From: an uncultured Eubacteriales bacterium
GTDB taxonomy: Bacteria; Bacillota; Clostridia; Christensenellales; Aristaeellaceae
Direction: 5' to 3'
NCBI GenBank assembly: GCA_902795275.1
Contig: CADBKQ010000015.1
Coordinates: forward strand, 1-64,000
DNA length: 64,000 bases
In this document: positions 34,247 through 43,699 of the stretch, piece after piece
Layout of the letters: every line of letters begins with the position of its first letter
How positions within the stretch are numbered: the stretch's first letter is position 1
Program-made: the position numbers and the translations under genes
The notes under the pieces: model-generated
What the model saw: only the letters and a program-made list of their open reading frames with translations
Databases searched by the model: none
What the model was told of the DNA's origin: nothing

Positions 34247-35855
34247 CGCGTTTTTCCCCCCTTCCGTTATAATGGAAGCTCAGCATGGTGATGTCGTCAA
34301 ACTGGGGAGCGTCGCCCACAAAGGCGTCGATGTCCCGCCGCACTTCCTTCAAAAGCTCGTCGGGCGCCGCGCTGGGATCGCGGTTCAGGGCGGCCAGCAT
34401 GCGGTCGGTGCCGAACAGCTCGTTGTGCGCGTTCGTGGCTTCCGGCACGCCGTCGGTGTACACGAACAGGCTGTCGCCGGGGTACAGCTCGAAGGGATGC
34501 TCCCGGAAGCGGATGCCGTTCAGGGTGGCGACAGCGGGGGAGTGGCGGTACAGCACCACCTCGTATTGACCGCCCGCCCGCCGGATCACGGGATGCTCAT
34601 GGCCCGCGTTGGCGGCCAGGCCCCGGCCGGTGGAGATTTCGATGATTGCCAGCCAGACGGTAACGAACAGCTCCGCCTCGTTGCCCTCGCACAATTGCTC
34701 GTTGACGTTCTTCAGAATCTCCGCCGGGCTGTCGCCCATCTGCGCCCGGTTCTTGATGAGCGTCTTGGCGATGACCATGAACAGCGCGGCGGGCACGCCT
34801 TTGCCGCTCACGTCTGCCATCACCAGGCAGATATGATTCTCGTCCACCAGGAAGAAATCGTAGAAATCGCCGCCCACTTCCTTGGCCGGGTCCATGGTGG
34901 CGTAGAGGTCAAACTCATGCCGATCCGGGAAGGGCGGGAAAATGCGGGGCAGCATGTCCGCCTGAATCTGGGTGGCCACGTTCAGTTCCGCGCCGATGCG
35001 TTCCTTCTCCGCCGTGATGGTCTGGATATTATCAATATATTTGATAATATCGCCTTCCATCAGGCTGATGGACTCCGCCAGCTCCTGAATCTCGTCCCGG
35101 GTGCGGATGTCCGCCAGGGACGTGGTGGTGGCCGTTTCGTTCTGCGCGAACTCCGTCACGTTGCTGCGGATGTGCATCAGCGGTTTGATGAAATTCCTGC
35201 GCATGTAGAACCAGTACGCGATGCAGAAAACCGCCAGGGTGCCCAGGGAAATCAGGATCATCCGCAGAATGTAGCCCCGCAGGGTGGTCATGATCAGCTC
35301 CATCCACACGTCCACCAGCAGCACCGCCACGATTTTGCCCTGGCTGTCGATCACGGGCAGCATGCTGGAGGTGAGGAAGCCGTATTTCTTGGAGTGGCGA
35401 ACCATATAGTTGTCGGGCTTTTTGCCCTCCGTATAGGCCGCCCACGCTTCGTCGAAATAAGCGGAGAGGGGATCGACGCTCCCGATAGCCATGCCGGAGG
35501 AGTCGTAAATATACCGCATGGTGTGATCCTCGGAAAAGGTCACGATGTAAATATACGCCGCGCCGGACGCCTCCTCCACGCCCTTTAAGTATTCCGCCAT
35601 CGCCGGGTAATCCTCGTCCTCGGTCCAGGTCTGGGCGTAATGGCCGATCTTATCGTGGTCGATGTGCTTCAAAATGATGTTGGCGATCACATAGCCGTTG
35701 TCGTTATAGAGCTTGCGGATCGTATCGCTGTACTGGACATAGCCGCTGAACGTGGAGACGGCGCAGATCAGCACCGTCAGCAGCACGACGCTCAGCAGCA
35801 TCTTTTTGCTGACGCCGAACCGGATGCGCTTGGGTTTCACCTGGTTATCCGCCAT
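34239..35855 (-). CDS. membrane-bound SpoIIE/RsbU-type PP2C phosphatase with sensor and HAMP
   Basis: The 538-residue protein has a first membrane helix (about residues 18-40), an extracytoplasmic Cache-like sensor (QYSDTIRKLYND to DVWMELIMTT), a second helix near 205-228, a HAMP region (FIKPLMHIRSNVTEF), a coiled stretch and a C-terminal SpoIIE phosphatase: DPAKEVGGDFYDFF, MADVSGKGVPAALFM and QFDDITML carry the metal-binding Asp residues. It would dephosphorylate STAS proteins phosphorylated by the RsbW-like kinase encoded downstream. The ATG at 35855 has AAGGAGATG upstream. It overlaps the GNAT gene by 11 bases. Confidence 0.92.
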   Translation of the reverse strand: MADNQVKPKRIRFGVSKKMLLSVVLLTVLICAVSTFSGYVQYSDTIRKLYNDNGYVIANIILKHIDHDKIGHYAQTWTEDEDYPAMAEYLKGVEEASGAAYIYIVTFSEDHTMRYIYDSSGMAIGSVDPLSAYFDEAWAAYTEGKKPDNYMVRHSKKYGFLTSSMLPVIDSQGKIVAVLLVDVWMELIMTTLRGYILRMILISLGTLAVFCIAYWFYMRRNFIKPLMHIRSNVTEFAQNETATTTSLADIRTRDEIQELAESISLMEGDIIKYIDNIQTITAEKERIGAELNVATQIQADMLPRIFPPFPDRHEFDLYATMDPAKEVGGDFYDFFLVDENHICLVMADVSGKGVPAALFMVIAKTLIKNRAQMGDSPAEILKNVNEQLCEGNEAELFVTVWLAIIEISTGRGLAANAGHEHPVIRRAGGQYEVVLYRHSPAVATLNGIRFREHPFELYPGDSLFVYTDGVPEATNAHNELFGTDRMLAALNRDPSAAPDELLKEVRRDIDAFVGDAPQFDDITMLSFHYNGRGEKRDA

Positions 35856-36444
35856 GTTTCTCATCTCCTTCTTCACTGAATTCCCGGATATACAATACCG
35901 CGTCGCAGATGCAGGCATCCTGCCTGCAATACGGGCAGTATCCCTTCGTCCCCGCCCAGGGACTGTGAAGCGTCAGAACCGGGACAAAGCCCGTTTTCAT
36001 CAGGACGTGCCGAATCGGAATCTCCTGACCGAAAGGACGCAGGGCTGCGGCTACGATCATGCTCGCGCCCCTGCTTTTGAGCACCGGCTGCAAATTCGCC
36101 ATAAAGGAGGAAAACAGGCCCAGCTTCCGGTAGGCCGGGTCTGTGCTGGTGGTTTTGTAGACCCCGACGCGCTCATTGCCCGCGTACTTTTGCAGCGCTT
36201 CCGGCTTCTCCTGCACATGGAGAACGTGCAGCGCTTCGTCCAGCGTGGAAAGGAACGCATAGAAGTAAGACACGACTATGCCGTCCCGATCCGCGTCGAC
36301 TACCACATAGAGCAGGTCGTCTTCCCCGCGGATCATCCTTTCCAAATCCTCGATGGAATAGAAATCCCGGGAGATGTTCGCATCAATCAGGCGCTTGATC
36401 TGCGCAAGATCGCGGGGCTGTGCAAGCCTTGTTTCCAGCTTCAT
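35845..36444 (-). CDS. GNAT-like acetyltransferase with a cysteine-rich tail
   Basis: The 199-residue protein has GNAT features: KLETRLAQPRDLAQIKRLIDANI at the start and STDPAYRKLGLFSSFMANLQPVLKSRG near acetyl-CoA motif A, although the R/QxxGxG/A loop is weak. After residue 165 it carries CPYCRQDACIC, four cysteines that could bind a metal. It sits between the MATE-HATPase gene (no gap) and the phosphatase gene (11-base overlap), so it belongs to the signalling operon. The substrate is unknown. Confidence 0.7.
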   Translation of the reverse strand: MKLETRLAQPRDLAQIKRLIDANISRDFYSIEDLERMIRGEDDLLYVVVDADRDGIVVSYFYAFLSTLDEALHVLHVQEKPEALQKYAGNERVGVYKTTSTDPAYRKLGLFSSFMANLQPVLKSRGASMIVAAALRPFGQEIPIRHVLMKTGFVPVLTLHSPWAGTKGYCPYCRQDACICDAVLYIREFSEEGDEKHGG

Positions 36445-38229
36445 TCATTCATCTCCTCTCAGGATGATTTGCAGGGTGTTGACCCCAAAGGCGCTCTGGT
36501 AGTTGACCATCTCCACGATCTTTTTGATCATCCGGACGCCCATATACATATCGTCCTCCACGTCCCCCGTCCCCGGCGAAAAGCTGAACGGATTAAAGGG
36601 GATGCCGCTGTAGCGGATGCGGATGCCGCTGATGCCGCTGACCGAAAAGGCGCGCAGGTCAAAGCTGAGATCGGAAACGCCCTTTTCCGCGTTGACCTGG
36701 CGGATCAGGGTCATCACTTCCTCCATGCTCATTTCCAGCCGCATGGTTTCCTTAACGCTCATGCCGTTCATGGCGCAGAATTCGCTGATGCGTTCGCTGG
36801 CGCTGACGATCTCATCCACGTCCGCGCTGACAGAGAAATTCAGCACTTTTCCGCTTTTCTCGTTGACGAGATCGGTCATCAGGTAACGGGAATCCTGGGG
36901 ATGCCGCCGATGGTGCAGCCCCGTGGCGATCCACCAGAGAAGCGCCGTCGCCAGTTCTGCAAACAGCAGGAACGAGAACACGGAAAAATGCACGGCGATG
37001 GCCAGGCGCAGGCAGAGATACGTCATGACGATGACCCGCAGCAGGATCAGCGCGTTGGCCCAGATATTCAGGCCAGCCATGTTATAGTAGGTGGTCAGGA
37101 TCGTCAGAAGCAGGGCGGGGAAGACGGAAAGGGCCATCCACAGCAGCGGAAGCAGGATGCTTCCCGTCAGGCCGTACATCGCCGGGACCACCCCGGACAG
37201 CGCCATGCACAGCAGCAGAAAGACGACCCCGGCAATGCAGCCGGTTTTCCATTCCTCCCGGAGCAGCAGGCGGCAGCTTCCGTTGTCCTTTTCCCCGCTG
37301 AACACCCCCAGCATCGCGCCGCCTGCGGCGGGCACGCCCAGGGTGACGCACTCTCCAAAGCCCCAAATGCCATTGAGCGCGGTGAACACCGCCACCAGCC
37401 CCGCGCCGCCGCAGCCCATCAGCAGGGCGTTCACGATCAGCAGCCGGACGGTGGCGCAGAGGTTATTGAAGGCCGAGGGGAACCCCGCCGCGGCGATGGT
37501 CAGCCAGTCCCTCCGGCTGCGCGCCATTTCCGGCTTCCAGCTGTAAGGGCTGTCCTTGGAGAACAGGCGGAACAATCCGTACAGGCAGGCCAGCGCCGTG
37601 GCGATCACGCTGGCGAGCCCCGCGCCGAACACGCCCATGTTCCAGACATACACAAACAGCACGTCCAGCGCGATGTTGATCACGGTCATGCCCGTCATCA
37701 TCACGGCCACATCGGTGTTTTTCCCGTCCAGGCGCAGATACCAGAACGGAATATAAATCACGATCTTGGGCAGCGCCCCGATCACCGTGATGACCACATA
37801 CTGCATCACATACTCGCGGGTCGCTTCATCGGCGCAGAGGAAAGACACCAGCGGCCCGCGAAAGGCCAGAGCCAGCAGGGTAATGACTACGGAGGCCAGC
37901 ACTGAGGCGTTCAGGCCGGTGCGGAAAAAGGCGTCGCGCCTCTTCGTGTCGTCAATGCCCATGGCCCGGGCGGCGGGAATCTCCGTGCCCGCGGCCAGGA
38001 AGGAGCCCACCACGCACAGCGCCAGATACACCGGCAGGCTCAGGTTGATGGCTGCCAGCGCTTCGGAACCGATGCGCGTGCCCACCAGAATGCCGTCCAC
38101 GAATACATTGATGTTGACGCTCAGGATGGCAAGCATCCCCGTGATCACCGCTTTGCGGTAGGTAGCCCGAATAAAGGCGGCATTTTGCGCCAGGCTCGCT
38201 TCCCTTGGGTTTTCGTGTTTTATGTCCAT
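36445..38229 (-). CDS. MATE-family transporter fused to a degenerate RsbW-like HATPase domain
   Basis: Residues 1-450 are a MATE transporter with about twelve helices in two halves (FVDGILVGTRIGSEALAAINL, AAAGFPSAFNNLC, GECVTLGVPAAGGAMLG). Residues 455-594 are an HATPase_c domain that aligns with the separate RsbW-like protein of this operon: MEEVMTLIRQV for the N box, YSGIPFNPF for G1 and MGVRMIKK for G2. The N-box Asn is Leu and the G1 Asp is Tyr, so ATP binding is probably lost. The tail could sense or bind the partner-switching proteins. First gene of a four-gene operon. Confidence 0.85.
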   Translation of the reverse strand: MDIKHENPREASLAQNAAFIRATYRKAVITGMLAILSVNINVFVDGILVGTRIGSEALAAINLSLPVYLALCVVGSFLAAGTEIPAARAMGIDDTKRRDAFFRTGLNASVLASVVITLLALAFRGPLVSFLCADEATREYVMQYVVITVIGALPKIVIYIPFWYLRLDGKNTDVAVMMTGMTVINIALDVLFVYVWNMGVFGAGLASVIATALACLYGLFRLFSKDSPYSWKPEMARSRRDWLTIAAAGFPSAFNNLCATVRLLIVNALLMGCGGAGLVAVFTALNGIWGFGECVTLGVPAAGGAMLGVFSGEKDNGSCRLLLREEWKTGCIAGVVFLLLCMALSGVVPAMYGLTGSILLPLLWMALSVFPALLLTILTTYYNMAGLNIWANALILLRVIVMTYLCLRLAIAVHFSVFSFLLFAELATALLWWIATGLHHRRHPQDSRYLMTDLVNEKSGKVLNFSVSADVDEIVSASERISEFCAMNGMSVKETMRLEMSMEEVMTLIRQVNAEKGVSDLSFDLRAFSVSGISGIRIRYSGIPFNPFSFSPGTGDVEDDMYMGVRMIKKIVEMVNYQSAFGVNTLQIILRGDE

Positions 38230-38332
38230 TGAATGTTGTAACGTCTTTCAATTATTTGCGGTGAACGCGGCGGAAAATGCGCGCTTGCTGGGACGGATCG
38301 TCAGAGGAGGAAGTAAACTTTATTCGTCCTTG

Positions 38333-39406
38333 TCAGGTCTGGATCTTCAGCATCTGTTCCAGCAGGCCGTTGTCCTCGAACACCATAAAGCTGCGGACGT
38401 TCATCCGCACCTTTTGACCTTCCCGCAGTGCCTTGTATTCATACCCATTGGCAATCACGCGCATCAGGGTGTCGCCCACGCGGACGCGGCAATCGTCCAC
38501 GTCGCCCAGGTAGTACTGGGCTTCCAGCGTGCCTTCCAATACGCCGTCGGGAGCAAAGTAAATGCTTTCGGGCCGGATGGCGACCTCCACCTTCCCGGTG
38601 CGCGGGCCGTCGTAGGCAATGCTCTGCCCGCCCATCGCGGGAAACGCGATGCGGCCATTGGCTGCTTCGCCCTTGAAGAAATCCACCTTGCCCAGGAAGT
38701 CGGCCACGAACTGGTTGATCGGTTCGTTGTAGATCTGCTCCGGTGTGCCGCTCTGTTGCACCACGCCGCGGTTAATGAGGAAGATCCGGTCGCTCATGGC
38801 CATGGCCTCGGTCTGGTCGTGGGTGACGTAGACCACCGTGATGCCCAGCTTCTTCTGAATCTCCTTGATTTCAAAGCGCATGGACTCGCGAAGCTTCGCG
38901 TCCAAGTTGCTTAGCGGCTCGTCCAGCAGCAGCAGCTTGGGCGCGGCCACCAAAGCGCGGGCCAGAGCCACGCGCTGCTGCTGCCCGCCGGAAAGCTGGT
39001 TGGGCAGGCGTTTGGCGTACTGGCTCAGGTGTACGATCTCCAGCACCTTTTCCACCTGTTCTCTGATTTCCGCTTTGGGCACCCTTTGAATGGTCAGGGG
39101 ATAGGCCACGTTGTCGAACACGTTCATATGCGGCCACACGGCGTAGCTTTGGAACACCATGCCGATGGAGCGCTTTTCCGGGGGCACGAAGGTTTTCCCG
39201 CCGGACACCAGCTGGTCGTCGATGTAGACTTCGCCCGAGGTGGGCTTTTCAAAGCCCGCGATCATGCGGAGCATGGTGGTTTTGCCGCAGCCGGAGGGCC
39301 CCAGCAGGGTGACGAATTCCCCTTCCTGAAAGGTTTCGTTGAATTCCTTCAGCACCACGTTGTCGCCAAAGGCTTTTGAGACGTTTTTAATCGTAACGGT
39401 TGCCAT
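38333..39406 (-). CDS. ABC transporter ATPase, ferric iron/polyamine (FbpC/PotA) type
   Basis: The 357-residue ATPase has Walker A GPSGCGKT, Q-loop MVFQSYAVWPHM, signature LSGGQQQR, Walker B LLLLDEP and the switch His in VTHDQTEAMAM, plus a C-terminal TOBE domain (about residues 240-350, VAIRPESIYFAPDG). It energises the fused permease encoded just upstream (16-base gap). The whole set resembles FbpABC. It has AAGGGGTG before its ATG. Confidence 0.93.
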   Translation of the reverse strand: MATVTIKNVSKAFGDNVVLKEFNETFQEGEFVTLLGPSGCGKTTMLRMIAGFEKPTSGEVYIDDQLVSGGKTFVPPEKRSIGMVFQSYAVWPHMNVFDNVAYPLTIQRVPKAEIREQVEKVLEIVHLSQYAKRLPNQLSGGQQQRVALARALVAAPKLLLLDEPLSNLDAKLRESMRFEIKEIQKKLGITVVYVTHDQTEAMAMSDRIFLINRGVVQQSGTPEQIYNEPINQFVADFLGKVDFFKGEAANGRIAFPAMGGQSIAYDGPRTGKVEVAIRPESIYFAPDGVLEGTLEAQYYLGDVDDCRVRVGDTLMRVIANGYEYKALREGQKVRMNVRSFMVFEDNGLLEQMLKIQT

Positions 39407-39422
39407 CTGTCAACACCCCTTA

Positions 39423-41921
39423 TCAAATGGAGAATTCGCCCTTGGTGAGGCGGTTGAGGAGGAAGTTCAGGGCCACGACGAACAGCAGGATGCCGAAGGC
39501 CATGGCGCAGCTCATGGGCTGGCTGGTGAAGGTCCAGTATTCGTAGAGCTGGAAGCCGATGGTCTTGGTCGTACTGGAATAGAGCAGGGTGGTCATGGAC
39601 AGCTCATAGAAGCTGGGAATGAAAATCAGGAACCAGCCCGCGGCGATGCTGGGGAAGATGAGGGGGCCGGTGATGCGGAACATGGTGCGCAGCCAGCTTG
39701 CGCCCGCGATCTGGCTGCATTCCTCCAGCGACACGTGAATCTGGCTCATGGCGGACACGACCGTGCGCATGCCCATCATCAGGTACTTGATGAGGTAGGC
39801 GATGATCATGATGTAGGCGGTGTTGTAGATGTTGATGCCGAAGTTGCCCTTCATGGTCATAATCAGGCCCAGGGCGATGACCACGGAGGGGGTGCCGGAG
39901 CCCAGCGTAATCAGGAAGTCGGGAATCTTCCGGCCCTTCACCCTTGTGCGCTGCAAAAGATAGCTCATGGTGCAGGCGATGGCGATGCCCACGGTGGCGG
40001 TGACGGAGGCGAAGATCAGGGAGTTTTTCAGGCAGTTCATGGTCTCCGTGCGGCCAAACACCGTCTGCCAGTTGGTCCAGGTGAAGTTTTCCGCCTGGAA
40101 CATGCTCTTGCCCACGTCGATCTTAAACGAGGTGGTAAAGATCGTGGCGAAGGGAATGAAGATCATGATGACGGCGAAAACGCTCACGATCACCGTCAGC
40201 GGCACGCGCCACTTCCGCAAATCCACGATGGCAGGGCGCACGCTCTTGCCGGACACGGTGATGTACTGCTTCTTCGCCAGCACCACGTCGGAAATGAACA
40301 GGATGATCAAGGCCATCACCATCAGGAACACAGCCATGCCGGTGGCGTCGTTCAGCGCCTGCTGGCCCAGGGAAACATATTCCACGATGCGGGTGGTGAC
40401 GGTGTGCACCCGGCCCGGGCTGCCGATGATGGAGGGGATGCCGTAGCAGCTGGCCGCGCTGACGAACACCAGCAGCGCGCCGGCAATCAGGGAGGGCATC
40501 ATCATGGGCAGGGTGATGGTAAACAGCGTCTTGAGCGGCGAACCGCCGCTGATGCGGCTGGCTTCCTCCAGGGAGGGGTCCATCTTCTCCATGGCGCGGC
40601 TGATGGTGATGAAAGCGTAGGGATAATAAAAACTGGTGAGCACCCAGATCATGCCCGGCAGGGTGTACACGTTCAGCGGCCCCGGCGCATCGCTCAGACG
40701 GAACAGCACCCGCAGCCACTGGTTAATGGTACCCACGTTGGGGTTCAGCAGACGCAGCCAGGCCATAGCGCCCACATAGGGCGGCACCATGTAGGTGAGC
40801 ACGAACAGGGCGCGGAAGAATTTCTTGCCGTACAGGTTCGTCCTGCCCACCAGCCAGGCCAGGGGGAAGGCCAGCAGCGTGCCCAGGATCATGGTGGCGA
40901 AAGCGGCAATGAGGGTGTTGGTCAGGGCGTCCAGGTTCAGGGAGTAGGTGTACAGCCGTTCAAAGGTTTCCAGCGAGAAGCTGCCCTCCGGGAAGAACGC
41001 CTTGATGACCATGTACACCAGGGGCATCAGCTGGAACAAAAGCAGGAAGTCCACGATCAAAAGAATAATGATCCACTTCACGTCGATGATCCAGCTCTTG
41101 TCCCACATCATGAGCAGGGTCAGCAGTAGCGCGTCCAGGGCGATGATGATGCCCACCAGCACGGCGGTGCGGCTGTTGCTCACGATGAGCTGCCACAGCC
41201 AGCCGACCTCGCCCCTGGCGATCATGCGGAAAGCGTCCAGCTGCTTTACCTTGTCCCGCACGCCCTTTTTCAGCGTGTTCACGGATTCGGTGGAGGCGGC
41301 GGCCCCGTCGCTGGTGAACAGAAGCTGCATCAGTGCGGCCTGGCGCTCCTGGCCTTTCAGGTCCGCTGCTTTTTCCGCGGCGGCGGGCAGGGCGGCGCTT
41401 TCGTCGGTGACGCCGTTCAGCATCGCCGTCCGGAACGCGGCCAGGTCAGCGGCGGAAAGCGCGGCGATTTCCTTTTTTTGCGCCGTGCTCACCTTGGGGC
41501 CGTTCACCAGGTACGCGGAATAGAGCAGCTTATAGGAAAGCGCCGTCCTTTCTCCCTCCGGGACGGGGGAAAGAATGCTTTCCACTTCCGCCGCGCTGCC
41601 GGGATTCGCGCCTTCCCAGGCGGCGTCCAGCAGCGCCCTTACGGCTTCGTCCACCTGCGCGCGCTGTTCGGCGGGCAGGGCGGCAAGCTGGGGCTGCAAC
41701 TGCTTTTCCCACGCGGCGTTCACGTCCTTGCTCAGGGCATAAATCGCGCCGTAAGCCGATTCGGCGCTGAACCCCGAGGTATCGTACGCCCGCTGCCCCG
41801 ACACGCCCAGCGCGATAATCACCGCCCCCAGCGCAAACACCAGCGCCAGGGCGAGCTTCGTGATCAGCGGCGCGCGGGTCTGCCGCGGCAATTCCTTCTG
41901 CGCTGCCTTCGCGTTTTTCAT
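39423..41921 (-). CDS. fused double ABC permease (FbpB type) with an extra N-terminal domain
   Basis: The 832-residue protein contains two permease halves, each with the EAA loop (EEASRISGGSPLKTLFTITLP and EECSQIAGASWLRTMFRITGP), as in iron FbpB permeases. Unlike the usual 500-560 residue form, it has about 200 additional residues at the N-terminus: one helix (about 20-42), then a helical, Ala/Lys/Glu-rich segment (about 45-215) expected outside the cell, then another helix pair. I prefer the ATG at 41921 because AGAGGTG is 8 bases upstream, over the ATG at 41927. Confidence 0.85.
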   Translation of the reverse strand: MKNAKAAQKELPRQTRAPLITKLALALVFALGAVIIALGVSGQRAYDTSGFSAESAYGAIYALSKDVNAAWEKQLQPQLAALPAEQRAQVDEAVRALLDAAWEGANPGSAAEVESILSPVPEGERTALSYKLLYSAYLVNGPKVSTAQKKEIAALSAADLAAFRTAMLNGVTDESAALPAAAEKAADLKGQERQAALMQLLFTSDGAAASTESVNTLKKGVRDKVKQLDAFRMIARGEVGWLWQLIVSNSRTAVLVGIIIALDALLLTLLMMWDKSWIIDVKWIIILLIVDFLLLFQLMPLVYMVIKAFFPEGSFSLETFERLYTYSLNLDALTNTLIAAFATMILGTLLAFPLAWLVGRTNLYGKKFFRALFVLTYMVPPYVGAMAWLRLLNPNVGTINQWLRVLFRLSDAPGPLNVYTLPGMIWVLTSFYYPYAFITISRAMEKMDPSLEEASRISGGSPLKTLFTITLPMMMPSLIAGALLVFVSAASCYGIPSIIGSPGRVHTVTTRIVEYVSLGQQALNDATGMAVFLMVMALIILFISDVVLAKKQYITVSGKSVRPAIVDLRKWRVPLTVIVSVFAVIMIFIPFATIFTTSFKIDVGKSMFQAENFTWTNWQTVFGRTETMNCLKNSLIFASVTATVGIAIACTMSYLLQRTRVKGRKIPDFLITLGSGTPSVVIALGLIMTMKGNFGINIYNTAYIMIIAYLIKYLMMGMRTVVSAMSQIHVSLEECSQIAGASWLRTMFRITGPLIFPSIAAGWFLIFIPSFYELSMTTLLYSSTTKTIGFQLYEYWTFTSQPMSCAMAFGILLFVVALNFLLNRLTKGEFSI

Positions 41922-41966
41922 CCGCATACACCTCTTCGCGTTGAAGAATCACAAGATACCCAAACG

Positions 41967-41991
41967 GGGGAAGCCGGAAAGCGGCTTCCCC
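41967..41991 (-). promoter_or_regulatory. intercistronic hairpin between binding-protein and permease genes
   Basis: A 10-bp perfect stem GGGGAAGCCG/CGGCTTCCCC with a 5-base loop lies in the 85-base gap. There is no T-run. Such hairpins often stabilise the binding-protein mRNA and lower permease expression. Confidence 0.6.
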
Positions 41992-42012
41992 TGCAAAGCG
42001 TGATGGATTGTC

Positions 42013-43092
42013 TTACTTGGTGGTCACGATTTCGGTCCAGGCGGTGTTGATGGCTTCGCGGTTGCGGAAGGCGTTCTCCCAATCCACGCCCAGGTCTTTT
42101 TCGATCAGGCCGTCGGTGTCCACGGATTCGTAGGGGATTTCCTTCATCCCGGCGAACACGGAGTGCATGTAGCCCTGCAGGATCAGCTTCTGGGCTTCTT
42201 CGCTCAGCAGCCACTTTTCAACGGCTTCGCAGGCTTCCACGTTCACGTTCTTGCTGTGGTCTTCGGCCACGGTCATCACGGTGGAGGGAATCAGGATCAC
42301 GCCGTCTTCGGGATAGATGCACTTAAGGTTGGAAACGGGCGTGCCGGCGTCCGCGGCATCCTTCAGGGCTTTCAAAACCGATTCTTCCAGGATCATGATC
42401 GCGGCGCATTCACCGGTCCTGAGTTTTTCCAGCGCGGTGGAGCCGGACTCGATCATCACTTCGTTGGCGGCCAGGCCCTTGAGGAAGTCCTTGCCGTAGT
42501 GGTCGTCCTGGATCAGGGAGGCCACGGCGGCGTAGGTGGTGCCGCTGGTCAGGGGGTTGCCCATGGAGATGTAGCCCTTGAGGGCGGGATCGGTGGCGAA
42601 GTCCTTGAAGGTCTTGGGAATGTTCACGCCCTTGGCGTTCCATTCAGCTTCCTTCTCGGGGTTGTAGGCCAGCACCATGTTGCACACGCGCACGGGATAC
42701 CAGTAGCCTTCCTCATCGTAGGGGAAGCGGAGCAGTTCGCCGGGATTGTCGATTTCAATGGGCTGCAGGTAGCCCGCGTCTTTCAGTTCCAGGGAGAAGG
42801 CGGGCTCGGCCACCAGCATCATGTCGCAGCCCAGGGTGCCGGTTTCCATTTCGCCGTAGATCTTGGTGATCAGGGAGCTGGTGCCGCCGTAGAAGAAGAA
42901 GCTGCCGTCGTTGCCGGGCACCAGGTTCGGGAACTCGGCTTTCAGGGCTTCGTCCATCATGTCGATGACGAAGGGGTACATGGAAGAGTAGATGACCAAC
43001 TCGCCTTCCACGTCTTCGTTTACGGCCAGCGCGCCGGACACGAGGCCGAGCGTCATCATTACAGCCAGAACAAGCGCCAGGATTTTCTTCAT
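42013..43092 (-). CDS. extracellular solute-binding protein of the iron ABC transporter type
   Basis: The 359-residue protein has a signal peptide (MKKILALVLA..., cleavage near SGALA) without lipobox cysteine. The mature part begins GELVIYSSMYPF, like ferric-ion-binding proteins of the FbpA/FutA class (bacterial extracellular family 1). Aromatic and carboxylate ligands cannot be assigned. It opens the operon SBP, permease, ATPase. The ATG at 43092 has GGAGG at 9 bases; an in-frame GTG at 43098 is too close to it. Substrate could be iron or another small anion. Confidence 0.85.
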   Translation of the reverse strand: MKKILALVLAVMMTLGLVSGALAVNEDVEGELVIYSSMYPFVIDMMDEALKAEFPNLVPGNDGSFFFYGGTSSLITKIYGEMETGTLGCDMMLVAEPAFSLELKDAGYLQPIEIDNPGELLRFPYDEEGYWYPVRVCNMVLAYNPEKEAEWNAKGVNIPKTFKDFATDPALKGYISMGNPLTSGTTYAAVASLIQDDHYGKDFLKGLAANEVMIESGSTALEKLRTGECAAIMILEESVLKALKDAADAGTPVSNLKCIYPEDGVILIPSTVMTVAEDHSKNVNVEACEAVEKWLLSEEAQKLILQGYMHSVFAGMKEIPYESVDTDGLIEKDLGVDWENAFRNREAINTAWTEIVTTK

Positions 43093-43157
43093 TGTCACAT
43101 TCCTCCATTTTCTGTTTTGTTACGTTGCCGCCGGAATCCACCGGCTTTTCAGGTAAA

Positions 43158-43186
43158 ATAATAACACATTTTTACCATGATTGCAA
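43158..43186 (-). promoter_or_regulatory. promoter of the iron-type ABC transporter operon
   Basis: Read on the minus strand: TTGCAA (43186-43181), a 17-bp spacer and TATTAT (43163-43158). Confidence 0.7.
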
Positions 43187-43401
43187 GATGTATTATTCTT
43201 CATGGGCGAAGCAATGCGCCGGACGCAGGGATAACCTGAAGCACAGCAACATTTTTCAAGCGCCGCCGATCATTGCCTTTTGGAGCCGGATGCAGATCAA
43301 GGAATCCAGGCTTCTTGTTTCCTTGCGTTGTGACACAAAAATGGAACGGGACGCCGAAAATGAGGCCCCCCGGAACAAATGCCCTGCACTGAAAAACGGG
43401 T

Positions 43402-43442
43402 AAAGAAAAACCCCGAAACCCTGATTTCCCAAGGCTTCGGGG
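43402..43442 (-). terminator. terminator of tRNA-Thr
   Basis: On the minus strand CCCCGAAGCC pairs with GGTTTCGGGG (one mismatch) and is followed by TTTTTCTTT, directly after the CCA end. Confidence 0.85.
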
Positions 43443-43444
43443 AA

Positions 43445-43520
<76 letters not shown>

Positions 43521-43540
43521 AAGAACCGGTCAACAGAAAT

Positions 43541-43569
43541 ATAATAACACAGCTTTGAGAAAAAAGCAA
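43541..43569 (-). promoter_or_regulatory. promoter of tRNA-Thr
   Basis: On the minus strand: TTGCTT (43569-43564), a 17-bp spacer and TATTAT (43546-43541), 20 bases before the tRNA. Confidence 0.65.
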
Positions 43570-43699
43570 TAGGGAAAATGAAAAAAATTTGCCGGGCTGA
43601 GCGCGCCTATTTTGCGGAAAGTATCCGGCATGAGTGGAAAAACCGCCCGAACTGTGATAGAATAAGGCAAAACAGGGGATGAAAAGGAGGCGGAACAGA

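Noticed and set aside
35752-37905. A 717-codon plus-strand frame over the MATE and GNAT genes
   Set aside because: Antisense shadow with His/Gln/Arg-rich low-complexity text and no ribosome site.
39339-41129. A 596-codon plus-strand frame over the permease gene
   Set aside because: Antisense shadow, dominated by Gly, His and Gln.
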